Position numbers and translations under genes: made by a program. 64,000 bases of DNA from Xanthomonas hortorum (GTDB taxonomy: Bacteria; Pseudomonadota; Gammaproteobacteria; Xanthomonadales; Xanthomonadaceae), in assembly GCF_024339125.1 (NCBI RefSeq), contig NZ_CP101417.1:5219001-5283000 (forward strand), in the 5' to 3' direction. The notes under the pieces are model-generated. The model did no database searches. It had not been told where the DNA came from and saw nothing but the letters and a program-made list of their open reading frames with translations. The stretch's first letter is position 1. Each line of letters starts with the position of its first letter. Positions 46,081-53,955 of the stretch are shown in pieces.

Positions 46081-46108
46081 GGATTCGGGATTCGGGATTC
46101 GGGATTCG
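46081..46108 (+). repeat. GGATTCG heptamer tandem repeat, four copies
   Basis: Four exact copies of the 7-base unit GGATTCG lie between the relA stop and the start of the TPR gene, preceded by a partial unit (TTCG). Seven-base units do not preserve reading frame, and the tract is outside coding sequence, so its length may vary between strains. Confidence 0.9.
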
Positions 46109-46186
46109 TCAGGCCAGCACGCCTTGCTTGCTCGCTGTGTGCCACCTGTTTCAAATCGATTGGCGCTGGCGAGGTGTGCGGCGCGC

Positions 46187-48358
46187 TCAGCCGAGTCGCC
46201 GCACCTCGCTCACCCCGGGTAAGGCATCCAACTTGCCAAGCAAGCCGGACAGCTGTTCGTAATCGCTGACCTTCAAACGCAAACGCAGTTGCGCGCGGCC
46301 GGTGTCGCGCACGTTGTCGCTGTTGATCTCCAGCACATGCGCGTCTTCCTGCGCGATCAGGTTGGTGATGTCCTTGAGCAGCCAGCGGCGGTCGACCGCG
46401 CGCACCTGCACATCCACCTCGTAGCCGCTGCCGGCCTGGCCCCACTCCACCGGCAGCACGCGCTGCGGATGCGCGGCAGCCAGACGCGACAGCGCCGCAC
46501 AATCGGTGCGATGCACGGTGATGCCGCGGCCACGGGTCAGATAGCCGGCGATCGGCTCGCCCGCCACCGGCTGGCAGCAGCGCGCCAGCTGCACCAGCAG
46601 ATTGCCCACGCCCTGCACGGTGAACTTGGATTTGCCCAGGCCCTCGCGCCGCGCGGTGGGCCGTGGCGGCGCCGGCACCGTCGGTTGCGAGGCCGCGCGC
46701 TCGGCTTCCAGCAGCGCACGGCTGACCTGGTTGGGCCCGGTATCGCCCAGCGCCACCTGGATATACAGATCGTCGATGTTTTCGGCGTGGAATTTACGCG
46801 TCGCCACACTCAGATCGGAGTGCTGCAGGCCCAGGCGCTTGAGCTCGCGATCCAGCAACTCCTTGCCCGCGTGCACGTTGCGCGCACGGTCGAGCTTGTG
46901 GAACCACGCGCGCACCTTGTCGCGCGAGCGCCCGCTGGCCAGAAATCCGTTGGACGCCAGCAACCAGTCGCGGCGCGGATCGGCTTCCTTGGCGGTCATG
47001 ATCTCCACGCGGTCGCCGCTGCGCAGCCGGTAGGTCAGCGGCACGATGCGGTCGTTGACGCGCGCGCCGCGGCAGCGATGCCCCACCATGGTGTGCACGT
47101 GATACGCAAAATCCAGCGGCGTGGCGCCTTGCGGCAGATCGATGACCTCGCCCTTGGGCGTCAGCGCATACACGCGGTCCTCGATCAGCTCGGCATCCAG
47201 CGCGCCGGCCAGTTCGCCGTGATCGCCCTCCTGCACCTGCTCCAGCAGTTGGCGCATCCACAGGATCTTGCGGTCGAACGCCTTCTCGGCGCCCTTGCCG
47301 CCTTCCTTGTACTTCCAGTGCGCCGCAACCCCGAGTTCGGCCTGCGCGTGCATCTCGTGGGTACGGATCTGGATTTCGATCGTGCGCCCTTCCGGGCCGA
47401 GCACTGCCGTGTGCAGCGAGCGGTAGTCGTTGGCCTTGGGCCGGGCGATGTAGTCGTCGAACTCGCTCGGCACCGGTGCCCACAGCGAGTGCACCGCACC
47501 CAGGGCGGCGTAACAGGCGGCCACGTCGTCGACCATCACCCGCACCGCGCGGATGTCGTATAGCTGGTCAAACGACAGACGCTTTTTCTGCATCTTCCGC
47601 CAGATGCTGTAGATGTGTTTGGGCCGCCCGCTCACTTCCGCACGCAGGCCCTGCTGGGCCAGCGTCGTCGACAAGGTGCGCTTGACCGTTTCGAGATAGC
47701 GCTCGCGCGCGACGCGGGTTTCGTCCACCTCGCGGGCGATGCGGCGGTAGGTGTCCGGCTCCAGATGCCGGAACGCCAGGTCTTCCAGCTCCCACTTCAC
47801 CTGCCAGATGCCCAGCCGGTTGGCCAGCGGGGCGTGGATGTCGCGAGTGAGCTGGGCAAGCGCGCGGCGTTGTTCTTCGCTCAGGCGGTCGGCCACGCGC
47901 ATGCGCGCCAGCTGCCGCGCCAGCAGGATCGGCACCACCCGCAGGTCGTGGATGATGGACAGCAGCAGCCGCCGCAAGCCTTCGCTGTTGCGCCCGGCTT
48001 CGCGCCCGGCATGCAGCGCCCAGACCTGGTCGGCCGCATCCAGCCCATCTAGCAAACCTTCGACCACCACACGCCGTTCGGCCGGTTGCCATGGCAGGCT
48101 CGCGACCACGCCACGCAATGCGGGCAGATCGAACAGCAATGCAGCAATCAAGGTGGCCTCATCGGCCGCCAGCAGCGCCAGCGCATCCAGCGTGTCGGCA
48201 AGCAGCGCCCACGGCACGGCCTCGGCTTGCGCTGGCGGCACGTTCTGCCAGGCCTGCGCCAATGCGTCGCGCAACGCGGGCGCGATCGACGCGACAGCAG
48301 GACGCTGCAGCACGGCATGCAGGCGGTCGAATGAGGAACTGGTCACAGCGGTGGACAC
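46187..48358 (-). CDS. relA: RelA (p)ppGpp synthetase, probably monofunctional
   Basis: The product has 723 residues. The order is an HD-like hydrolase remnant, a synthetase domain (GRPKHIYSIWRKMQKKRLSF, DIRAVRVMV, RPKANDYRSLHTAV), TGS (VYALTPKGEVIDLPQGATPL), a helical and zinc-finger-like region, and a C-terminal ACT domain (RAVDRRWLLKDITNLIAQED). The hydrolase HDxxED motif is lost; the aligned stretch reads LLFDLPALRG with Phe for His. It should therefore make (p)ppGpp on starved ribosomes but not degrade it, and a separate SpoT is expected elsewhere. No ATG fits; GTG 48358 is the best start, with TTG codons upstream as alternatives. Confidence 0.93.
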   Translation of the reverse strand: MSTAVTSSSFDRLHAVLQRPAVASIAPALRDALAQAWQNVPPAQAEAVPWALLADTLDALALLAADEATLIAALLFDLPALRGVVASLPWQPAERRVVVEGLLDGLDAADQVWALHAGREAGRNSEGLRRLLLSIIHDLRVVPILLARQLARMRVADRLSEEQRRALAQLTRDIHAPLANRLGIWQVKWELEDLAFRHLEPDTYRRIAREVDETRVARERYLETVKRTLSTTLAQQGLRAEVSGRPKHIYSIWRKMQKKRLSFDQLYDIRAVRVMVDDVAACYAALGAVHSLWAPVPSEFDDYIARPKANDYRSLHTAVLGPEGRTIEIQIRTHEMHAQAELGVAAHWKYKEGGKGAEKAFDRKILWMRQLLEQVQEGDHGELAGALDAELIEDRVYALTPKGEVIDLPQGATPLDFAYHVHTMVGHRCRGARVNDRIVPLTYRLRSGDRVEIMTAKEADPRRDWLLASNGFLASGRSRDKVRAWFHKLDRARNVHAGKELLDRELKRLGLQHSDLSVATRKFHAENIDDLYIQVALGDTGPNQVSRALLEAERAASQPTVPAPPRPTARREGLGKSKFTVQGVGNLLVQLARCCQPVAGEPIAGYLTRGRGITVHRTDCAALSRLAAAHPQRVLPVEWGQAGSGYEVDVQVRAVDRRWLLKDITNLIAQEDAHVLEINSDNVRDTGRAQLRLRLKVSDYEQLSGLLGKLDALPGVSEVRRLG

Positions 48359-48663
48359 GGGCGTGGGCAACAACAATGGTCTGACAGCTACGGTAACGTG
48401 CGCGTCACCTTCTCCACAACGCGCAATCGCAGCGCATCCGCGGAAATCCGATGCCTTCGCGCTTATGCCCGGTTCACCCGCCAACGCCTTGATTCGCAAC
48501 CGCTCTGTGTGGAATCCGATGCGGTTGCGCCCATGAAATCGGCTTCGGCGGCGGCTTTTTACATGCCCTTTACAATTCAGCCAAACCGGCTGCCTATGCT
48601 CCCTTGGCGTCGTCGCTGCCCAATGCTGCGGCAACGTCATTCCAACCAACTGCGAGGTAGCCG
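48359..48663. other. divergent intergenic region between relA and pqqA
   Basis: These 305 bases must contain promoters in both directions. A TTTACA-like box and a TATGCT-like box occur at about 48569-48600 ahead of pqqA, but the spacing is not ideal. No repeat, hairpin or further gene was found. Confidence 0.4.
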
Positions 48664-48744
48664 ATGAAGACCTGGAAGAAGCCTGTCGTTCGTGAAGTCA
48701 ATTGTGGCGCCGAGATCAACTGCTACGTCTCCGGCGAATTCTGA
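48664..48744 (+). CDS. pqqA: PqqA, precursor peptide of pyrroloquinoline quinone
   Basis: This is a 26-residue ribosomal peptide (MKTWKKPVVREVNCGAEINC, then YVSGEF), too short for normal gene calling. The Glu17 and Tyr21 pair in EINCY is the conserved E-x-x-x-Y that PqqE cross-links to begin PQQ formation; the rest is removed. The basic lead and acidic C-terminus are typical. It is followed after 66 bases by pqqB. Two Cys (14 and 20) flank the cross-link pair, which is less usual. The genuine start is the ATG at 48664. Confidence 0.93.
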   Translation: MKTWKKPVVREVNCGAEINCYVSGEF

Positions 48745-48810
48745 GCTCACCTGCCGCCCTTCCTCCCGATGCATGACCGGCACGCGCCGGCAGATAGGTA
48801 ACAGTTCTCC

Positions 48811-49710
48811 ATGCGCATCATCGTTCTGGGATCGGCGGCCGGCGGTGGGCACCCGCAGTGGAATTGCCACACACCCGCGAGTCAACGGGCGTGGCAACAA
48901 GCAGGCGGTGCCCAACGTCGTACCCAGGCCAGCATCGCGGTCAGTGCCGATGGCGAGCGCTGGGTTCTGATCAACGCCTCACCCGATTTCCGTCAACAAA
49001 TTCTCGCAACGCCTGCGCTTTGGCCGCAGCGCGATTTGCGGCACTCGCCGATCGAAGCAGTGCTGCTGACCAGCGGCGAGATCGACCATATCGCCGGGCT
49101 GCTGTCGATGCGAGAGAGCCAGGCGTTCTCCCTGCATGCCAGCGGTCGTGTGCTCGATCTGCTGTCGCAAAACCCAATCTTCGACGCGGTCAATCCCGCC
49201 TACGTGGAGCGCCAGCCGTTTGCGCTGGACACACCGGTGTCGCTGCTGGGCCTGCAACTCACACCATTCTCGGTGCCCGGCAAGGTGCCATTGTTCATGG
49301 AATCGCGCAGCGGCGGCGATCTGGCCGGCTCCAACGAAGAAACCCTCGGGCTCACCATCGACGATGGCCAGCACCGCGTGCACTACATCCCCGGCTGCGC
49401 GGCAATGACCGATGCGTTGCGTGCGCGCCTGCAAGGCGCCGAACTGGTGTTCTTCGACGGCACGCTGTGGCGCGACGACGAGATGGTGCAACTGGGCATC
49501 AGCCAGAAGACCGGCCAGCGCATGGGCCACATGAGCATCGATGGCCCCGACGGCACCATCGCCGCCTTCGCCCCGCTGGATGTGGCGCGCAAGATCTTCA
49601 TCCATCTCAACACCACCAATCCCGTGCTCGACACCCACTCGCCGGAGTACGCCAGCGCGCGTGCCAGCGGCTGGGAGGTCGCGCACGACGGCCTGGAGAT
49701 CACCCTGTGA
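48811..49710 (+). CDS. pqqB: PqqB, beta-lactamase-fold hydroxylase of PQQ synthesis
   Basis: This 299-residue metallo-beta-lactamase-fold protein has the family N-terminus MRIIVLGSAAGGGHPQWNCH and the metal-binding region LLTSGEIDHIAGLLSMRE. In PqqB the classical HxHxDH is altered in this way. PqqB hydroxylates tyrosine in the released Glu-Tyr intermediate before PqqC acts. Length is normal. The stop overlaps the pqqC start (GTGA), so the two are coupled. Confidence 0.95.
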   Translation: MRIIVLGSAAGGGHPQWNCHTPASQRAWQQAGGAQRRTQASIAVSADGERWVLINASPDFRQQILATPALWPQRDLRHSPIEAVLLTSGEIDHIAGLLSMRESQAFSLHASGRVLDLLSQNPIFDAVNPAYVERQPFALDTPVSLLGLQLTPFSVPGKVPLFMESRSGGDLAGSNEETLGLTIDDGQHRVHYIPGCAAMTDALRARLQGAELVFFDGTLWRDDEMVQLGISQKTGQRMGHMSIDGPDGTIAAFAPLDVARKIFIHLNTTNPVLDTHSPEYASARASGWEVAHDGLEITL

Positions 49711-50459
49711 CCGCCCTGCTCACCCCCGACCAACTGGAAGCGGACCTGCGCGCCATCGGCGCACGTCTGTACCACGACCAGCACCCGTTCCACGCGCTGC
49801 TGCACGACGGCAAGCTTGATCGCGGCCAGGTCCAGGCCTGGGCGCTGAATCGCTTCGAGTACCAGCGCTGCATTCCATTGAAAGACGCCGCGATTCTGGC
49901 GCGCATGGAAGACCCGGCGCTGCGGCGGATCTGGCGTCAACGCATTCTCGATCACGATGGCAACAGCCCCAGCGATGGAGGTATCGCGCGCTGGCTGCAC
50001 CTGACCGACGCGCTGGGCCTGGATCGCACACTGGTTGAGTCCGGGCGCGCACTGCTCCCCGGCACGCGTTTCGCCGTGCAGGCCTACCTGCAGTTCGTGC
50101 GCGAAAAAAGCCTGCTCGAAGCGATCGCCTCCTCGCTCACCGAGCTGTTCGCCCCCAACATCATCGGCCGGCGCGTGGCCGGCATGCTCAAGCATTACGA
50201 CTTCGTCTCTCCCGAGGCGCTGGCCTACTTCGAGCATCGCCTGACCGAAGCGCCGCGCGATTCGGATTTCGCACTCGACTACGTCAAGCAGCACGCCACT
50301 ACCGTCGAGAAGCAGGAGCTGGTCAAGGCCGCGCTGCACTTCAAATGCTCGGTGTTGTGGGCGCAGCTGGATGCGCTGCACGGGGCCTACGTTACGCCGG
50401 GCATCGTGTGGCCGGATGCGTTCGTGCCCGACCGCGACGCCAGCCGGGCCGCTGCGTGA
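49707..50459 (+). CDS. pqqC: PqqC, pyrroloquinoline-quinone synthase
   Basis: This is a 250-residue cofactor-free oxidase that carries out the last ring closure and eight-electron oxidation to PQQ. YHDQHPFHALLHDGKL and QVQAWALNRFEYQRCIPLKD are the conserved helices with the active-site His and Tyr, and ILDHDGN and LKHYDFVSPEALAYF follow. The start is GTG 49707, in a GTGA overlap with the pqqB stop. It is coupled to pqqD in the same way. Confidence 0.95.
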   Translation: MTALLTPDQLEADLRAIGARLYHDQHPFHALLHDGKLDRGQVQAWALNRFEYQRCIPLKDAAILARMEDPALRRIWRQRILDHDGNSPSDGGIARWLHLTDALGLDRTLVESGRALLPGTRFAVQAYLQFVREKSLLEAIASSLTELFAPNIIGRRVAGMLKHYDFVSPEALAYFEHRLTEAPRDSDFALDYVKQHATTVEKQELVKAALHFKCSVLWAQLDALHGAYVTPGIVWPDAFVPDRDASRAAA

Positions 50460-50731
50460 GCATCACCCGCGATAGCCAGCCAGCCCTGCGCGTCGGCGTA
50501 CGCTTGCAACATGACCGCGCACGCGATCAATGGGTGCTGCTGGCGCCAGAACGCGTGGTCGAGCTGGACGAGATCGCGCTGGTGGTGGCGCAGCGCTACG
50601 ACGGCGTGCGTTCGCTGGCGCAGATCGCGCAGGAACTGGCTGCCGAATTCGATGCCGACGCGGCAGACATCGAGGTCGATGTGATCGAACTCACCAACAC
50701 CCTGCATCAGAAGCGTTTGCTGCGGCTATGA
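50456..50731 (+). CDS. pqqD: PqqD, PqqA-binding chaperone
   Basis: This is a 91-residue peptide-recognition protein of the RRE type. [18 protein letters not shown] and [18 protein letters not shown] are the family signatures. PqqD holds PqqA and presents it to the radical enzyme PqqE. The start is GTG 50456, overlapping the pqqC stop (GTGA); the stop overlaps the pqqE start (ATGA). The standalone pqqD-pqqE arrangement is the common one. Confidence 0.95.
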   Translation: MSITRDSQPALRVGVRLQHDRARDQWVLLAPERVVELDEIALVVAQRYDGVRSLAQIAQELAAEFDADAADIEVDVIELTNTLHQKRLLRL

Positions 50732-51852
50732 ACATCGCCCCGCCGCCACTGTCCGTGTTGTTGGAGCTGACCCATCGCTGCCCGTTGGCGTGCCCGTATT
50801 GCTCCAACCCGATCGCGCTGGCAGCGCTGCGCGAGGAAATGGACACCGCCGGCTGGCGCTCGTTGCTGCAGCAGGCCGCCGGCATGGGCGTGCTGCAGGC
50901 GCATTTTTCCGGTGGCGAACCGATGCTGCGCAAGGACCTGCCCGAGCTGGTGGCGCATGCGCGCGCGCTCGGGCTGTACAGCAATCTGATCACTTCCGGC
51001 GTGGCCGGCGGCGAGCCGATGCTGGACCAATTGAAGGCGGCCGGACTGGAACACGTGCAACTGAGCGTGCAGGACGTCGACCCGGCCGGTGCCGATCGCA
51101 TCGCCGGCTATCGCAACAGTCTGTCGAAAAAGCGCGAGTTCGCTGCCGCCGTGCGTGCACGAGGCCTCCCGCTGACGCTCAACGCGGTACTGCATCGCCA
51201 TAACGCCGAGCGCGTGCCCGGCATGATTGCGCTGGCGCTGGAATGGCAGGCAGAGCGCATCGAAGTGGCGCACACCCAGTATTACGGTTGGGGCCTGCGC
51301 AATCGCGCCGCGCTGATGCCCAGCCGCGAGCAACTGATGGCCACGATTACGGCAGTGGAAACCGCGCGCCGCGAACTCGGCGACCGTCTGGCGATCGACT
51401 TCGTCACGCCCGACTATTACGCGCGCCAGCCCAAACCCTGCATGGGCGGCTGGGGTCAGCGCTTCGTCAATATTTCCCCGCGTGGCGATGTACTGCCCTG
51501 CCACGCGGCCGAAACCATCGAGGGCATGCGCTTCGACAATCTGCGCGACCGCTCGCTAGCCGATATCTGGAACAACGGCGAGGCGTTCGTGCGCTTCCGC
51601 GGCACCGCGTGGATGCCCGAGGTGTGCCAGGGCTGCCCCAAGCGCGAGATCGACTGGGGCGGCTGCCGCTGCCAGGCCCTGGCGCTGGCCGGCGATGCCG
51701 CCACGCTGGACCCCGTGTGCGAACGCTCGCCGGTGCACGCCGACGTACGCGCCACCGCCGAACGCGAGGCCGCTGCGCCCGCACCGGAGTTTGTCTACCG
51801 CCGTCCCAAACGTGCTGCGCGCGCGACCGTAGCAACGGTAGACGAGGAGTAA
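50728..51852 (+). CDS. pqqE: PqqE, radical SAM enzyme that cross-links PqqA
   Basis: This is a 374-residue radical SAM protein with a SPASM C-terminus. CPLACPYC (about residues 19-26) binds the 4Fe-4S cluster with S-adenosylmethionine, followed by [11 protein letters not shown]. In the SPASM region, [14 protein letters not shown] and [16 protein letters not shown] supply the auxiliary clusters. It joins Glu17 and Tyr21 of PqqA by a carbon-carbon bond. ATGA couples it to pqqD. No pqqF protease follows in the window, so processing needs a peptidase encoded elsewhere. Confidence 0.96.
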   Translation: MNIAPPPLSVLLELTHRCPLACPYCSNPIALAALREEMDTAGWRSLLQQAAGMGVLQAHFSGGEPMLRKDLPELVAHARALGLYSNLITSGVAGGEPMLDQLKAAGLEHVQLSVQDVDPAGADRIAGYRNSLSKKREFAAAVRARGLPLTLNAVLHRHNAERVPGMIALALEWQAERIEVAHTQYYGWGLRNRAALMPSREQLMATITAVETARRELGDRLAIDFVTPDYYARQPKPCMGGWGQRFVNISPRGDVLPCHAAETIEGMRFDNLRDRSLADIWNNGEAFVRFRGTAWMPEVCQGCPKREIDWGGCRCQALALAGDAATLDPVCERSPVHADVRATAEREAAAPAPEFVYRRPKRAARATVATVDEE

Positions 51853-52025
51853 TTCACAGCAGCAGCAGCTTGAGCCTTTCTGCGCATCTGCCTGCCACCT
51901 CTCCATGCGGCGCGAAAGGGCCTTTGGCTTGTGGGCGAGCACCACGCAGCGCGCGCCGTGGGCCAAGCTGCACGATGCGCGCCAGCGTCTACACTAGCGG
52001 CCTCTTCGTCTTCCGGATCGCCTCC

Positions 52026-52538
52026 ATGTCCCTCGCGCGCCGCATTCCCCTGCTGGTCGGCCTGACCTTCGCGTTGACCGTTCTCCCGGCCCTGGCGCAG
52101 CGCGCCGTGCAGGGCGATCTGCAGTCGCAGATGAGCGCCGAGCAGTTCCAGGCAGCCGGCCTGGACAAGCTCAATGCCAGCGAGTTGGCCGCGCTCAACG
52201 ACTGGCTGCAAGGCAAGGTCGCCAAGGAAGCGGCCGTGGTGGTCGAACAAGCCAAGGAAGCCGGCCGCCAGGAAGTGATCGTCAAGAACCGCGGCTTTTT
52301 CGATTTCGGCAGCAAGGAGCCGATCGAAAGCACGATCGTTGGCGAGTTCAAGGGCTTCTCCAAGGGTCGCGTGTACACGCTGGCCAATGGTCAGGACTGG
52401 GAGCAGACCGACGCCGCCAGCTTGGCCGGCGTTCGCAAGGAGGCGCCCAAGGTCAAGATCAAGCCCGGCCTGGTCGGCGTGTGGTATCTGCAGATCGAGG
52501 GCTACAACACGCCTGCCAAGGTGCGTCGGGTCAAGTAA
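52026..52538 (+). CDS. exported protein of unknown function
   Basis: The 170-residue product has a Sec signal (RRIPLLVGLTFALTVLPALAQ). The next segment, QSQMSAEQFQAAGLDKLNA, then SELAALNDWLQGKV, is amphipathic and helical and resembles short regions seen near SH3-like modules. The rest (FFDFGSKEPIESTIVGEFKG, YTLANGQDWEQTD) looks beta-rich. I recognise no family. The start ATG 52026 is fixed by the signal peptide; the long upstream frame overlaps pqqE. It sits alone between the pqq operon and the kinase/TonB-receptor pair. Confidence 0.75.
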   Translation: MSLARRIPLLVGLTFALTVLPALAQRAVQGDLQSQMSAEQFQAAGLDKLNASELAALNDWLQGKVAKEAAVVVEQAKEAGRQEVIVKNRGFFDFGSKEPIESTIVGEFKGFSKGRVYTLANGQDWEQTDAASLAGVRKEAPKVKIKPGLVGVWYLQIEGYNTPAKVRRVK

Positions 52539-52732
52539 GCGCGGCTGACTGACGACAACGCCGTCTTGTCCAAACAGGCTTGCGGGTACAAACAGAGTCC
52601 ACCGACAACAGGCGCTACCCACGCTGGGAGCGCCTGTCCTGTTTGCGCATTGAAGTCCGCACAGACACCTCCAAAACCGCCTGTTTAGCGCTTGAGTGCG
52701 TCAACAAGATCGATCCAACCCGACTGATCCAT

Positions 52733-52746
52733 TGACATCGTTGTCA
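52733..52746. promoter_or_regulatory. TGACA-N4-TGTCA palindrome, candidate NagR-type operator
   Basis: TGACATCGTTGTCA lies about 70 bases before the kinase start. From memory, the GntR-family GlcNAc regulator NagR of Xanthomonas binds a TGACARCGYTGTCA core, which this matches at 13 of 14 positions. If so, the kinase and receptor genes belong to the GlcNAc/N-glycan regulon. Confidence 0.55.
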
Positions 52747-52813
52747 TCAACTCCTACACAGGCCCGTACTCGCTGACGGCATCGGACGCTCGGCGAACCC
52801 TTGAGGATTGAAT

Positions 52814-53848
52814 GTGGCTGCGACCTCGCGTTCTGCTCACACTGCTGTCTTGCCCGCTTGCCCCGCTGCCACCGGCTTCATCGCTGCCGATGTCGGTGGC
52901 ACGCATGTGCGTGTCGGCCACGTGGCGTATGCGGGCAACGCAGCGATCGAGCTGTCGCACTACCGCACTTATCGCGGCAGCGAGCACGCCAGTCTGGAGG
53001 CGATCCTCGGCGACTTTCTGCAGCAGGTGCGCGGTGTCGATGCGGTGGTGATCGCCAGTGCCGGTGTCGCACTGGACGATGGCAGCTTCATCAGCAACAA
53101 CCTGCCGTGGACGATTTCGCCCAGACAGATGCGTCACGCGCTTGCAGTGCGCAGCGTGCATCTGGTCAACGATTTCGAAGCGGTCGCCTACGCCGCGCCA
53201 CAGATGCAACAACGCGCCGTGCTGCAGCTCAGCGGGCCGACGCCACGGCACACGCGCGCCGCCGGTCCGATCCTGGTGGTCGGTCCCGGTACCGGGCTTG
53301 GCGCTGCAGTGTGGATCGATGCCAAGCCTCGCCCGATCGTGCTCGCCACCGAGGCCGGCCAGGTCGCGTTGGCCAGCACCGACGACAGGGAGCTGCAACT
53401 GCTGCGGATTCTGCTGCGCGGCCAGCCCTATCTGCCCCTTGAGCATGTGTTGTCCGGCCCCGGCCTGCTCAATCTCTACAACGCCGTGTGCGAACTGCAC
53501 GCGGTGCCGCCACGCCATCGCCTGCCTGCTGCGATCACGCATGCAGCGCTGCACGAAGACGATGCGGTGGCGCGCGACTGCCTGCACAGCTTCTGCGCAT
53601 TGCTGGGCAGCGCGGTTGGCGATATGGCGCTGGCCTACGGCGCTGCCGGCGGCATCTATCTGGCCGGCGGGATCTTGCCGACGATCGGGCAGTTTCTGGC
53701 CAACAGCACTTTTCGCGAACGTTTTTTAGCCAAGGGAAACATGCGTGCGCTGCTCGAGCGCATCCCGGTCAAGCTGGTCGAGCACGGGCAGCTGGGCGTG
53801 CTCGGCGCGGCCAACTGGTATCTGCAACAACACGTCCACGTGTCGTAA
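52814..53848 (+). CDS. nagKIIB: glucokinase-family sugar kinase, probable N-acetylglucosamine kinase
   Basis: This is a 344-residue cytoplasmic kinase of the Glk family. FIAADVGGTHVRVGHVAY is the phosphate-1 motif, IASAGVALDDG and HLVNDFEAVAYA (catalytic Asp) follow, and LVVGPGTGLGAAV is the adenosine site. The start GTG 52814 is supported by GAGGA at 52803-52807; TTG 52808 would touch that site. It sits directly before a TonB-dependent receptor gene and behind a NagR-like palindrome. In Xanthomonas, Glk-family NagK-II enzymes are known to phosphorylate GlcNAc, so GlcNAc is likelier than glucose here. The specificity call rests on context and memory, not on a specificity motif. Confidence 0.85.
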   Translation: MAATSRSAHTAVLPACPAATGFIAADVGGTHVRVGHVAYAGNAAIELSHYRTYRGSEHASLEAILGDFLQQVRGVDAVVIASAGVALDDGSFISNNLPWTISPRQMRHALAVRSVHLVNDFEAVAYAAPQMQQRAVLQLSGPTPRHTRAAGPILVVGPGTGLGAAVWIDAKPRPIVLATEAGQVALASTDDRELQLLRILLRGQPYLPLEHVLSGPGLLNLYNAVCELHAVPPRHRLPAAITHAALHEDDAVARDCLHSFCALLGSAVGDMALAYGAAGGIYLAGGILPTIGQFLANSTFRERFLAKGNMRALLERIPVKLVEHGQLGVLGAANWYLQQHVHVS

Positions 53849-53955
53849 GCAATCCACCACGCGTTTGTGCTCCCCGCAAAACGCGCGACATCAAGACCCG
53901 CATCCGGCGAGCTGTCGCTCGCCGTCCATCCCTGTGCGTGATGAGGAGAGACATC

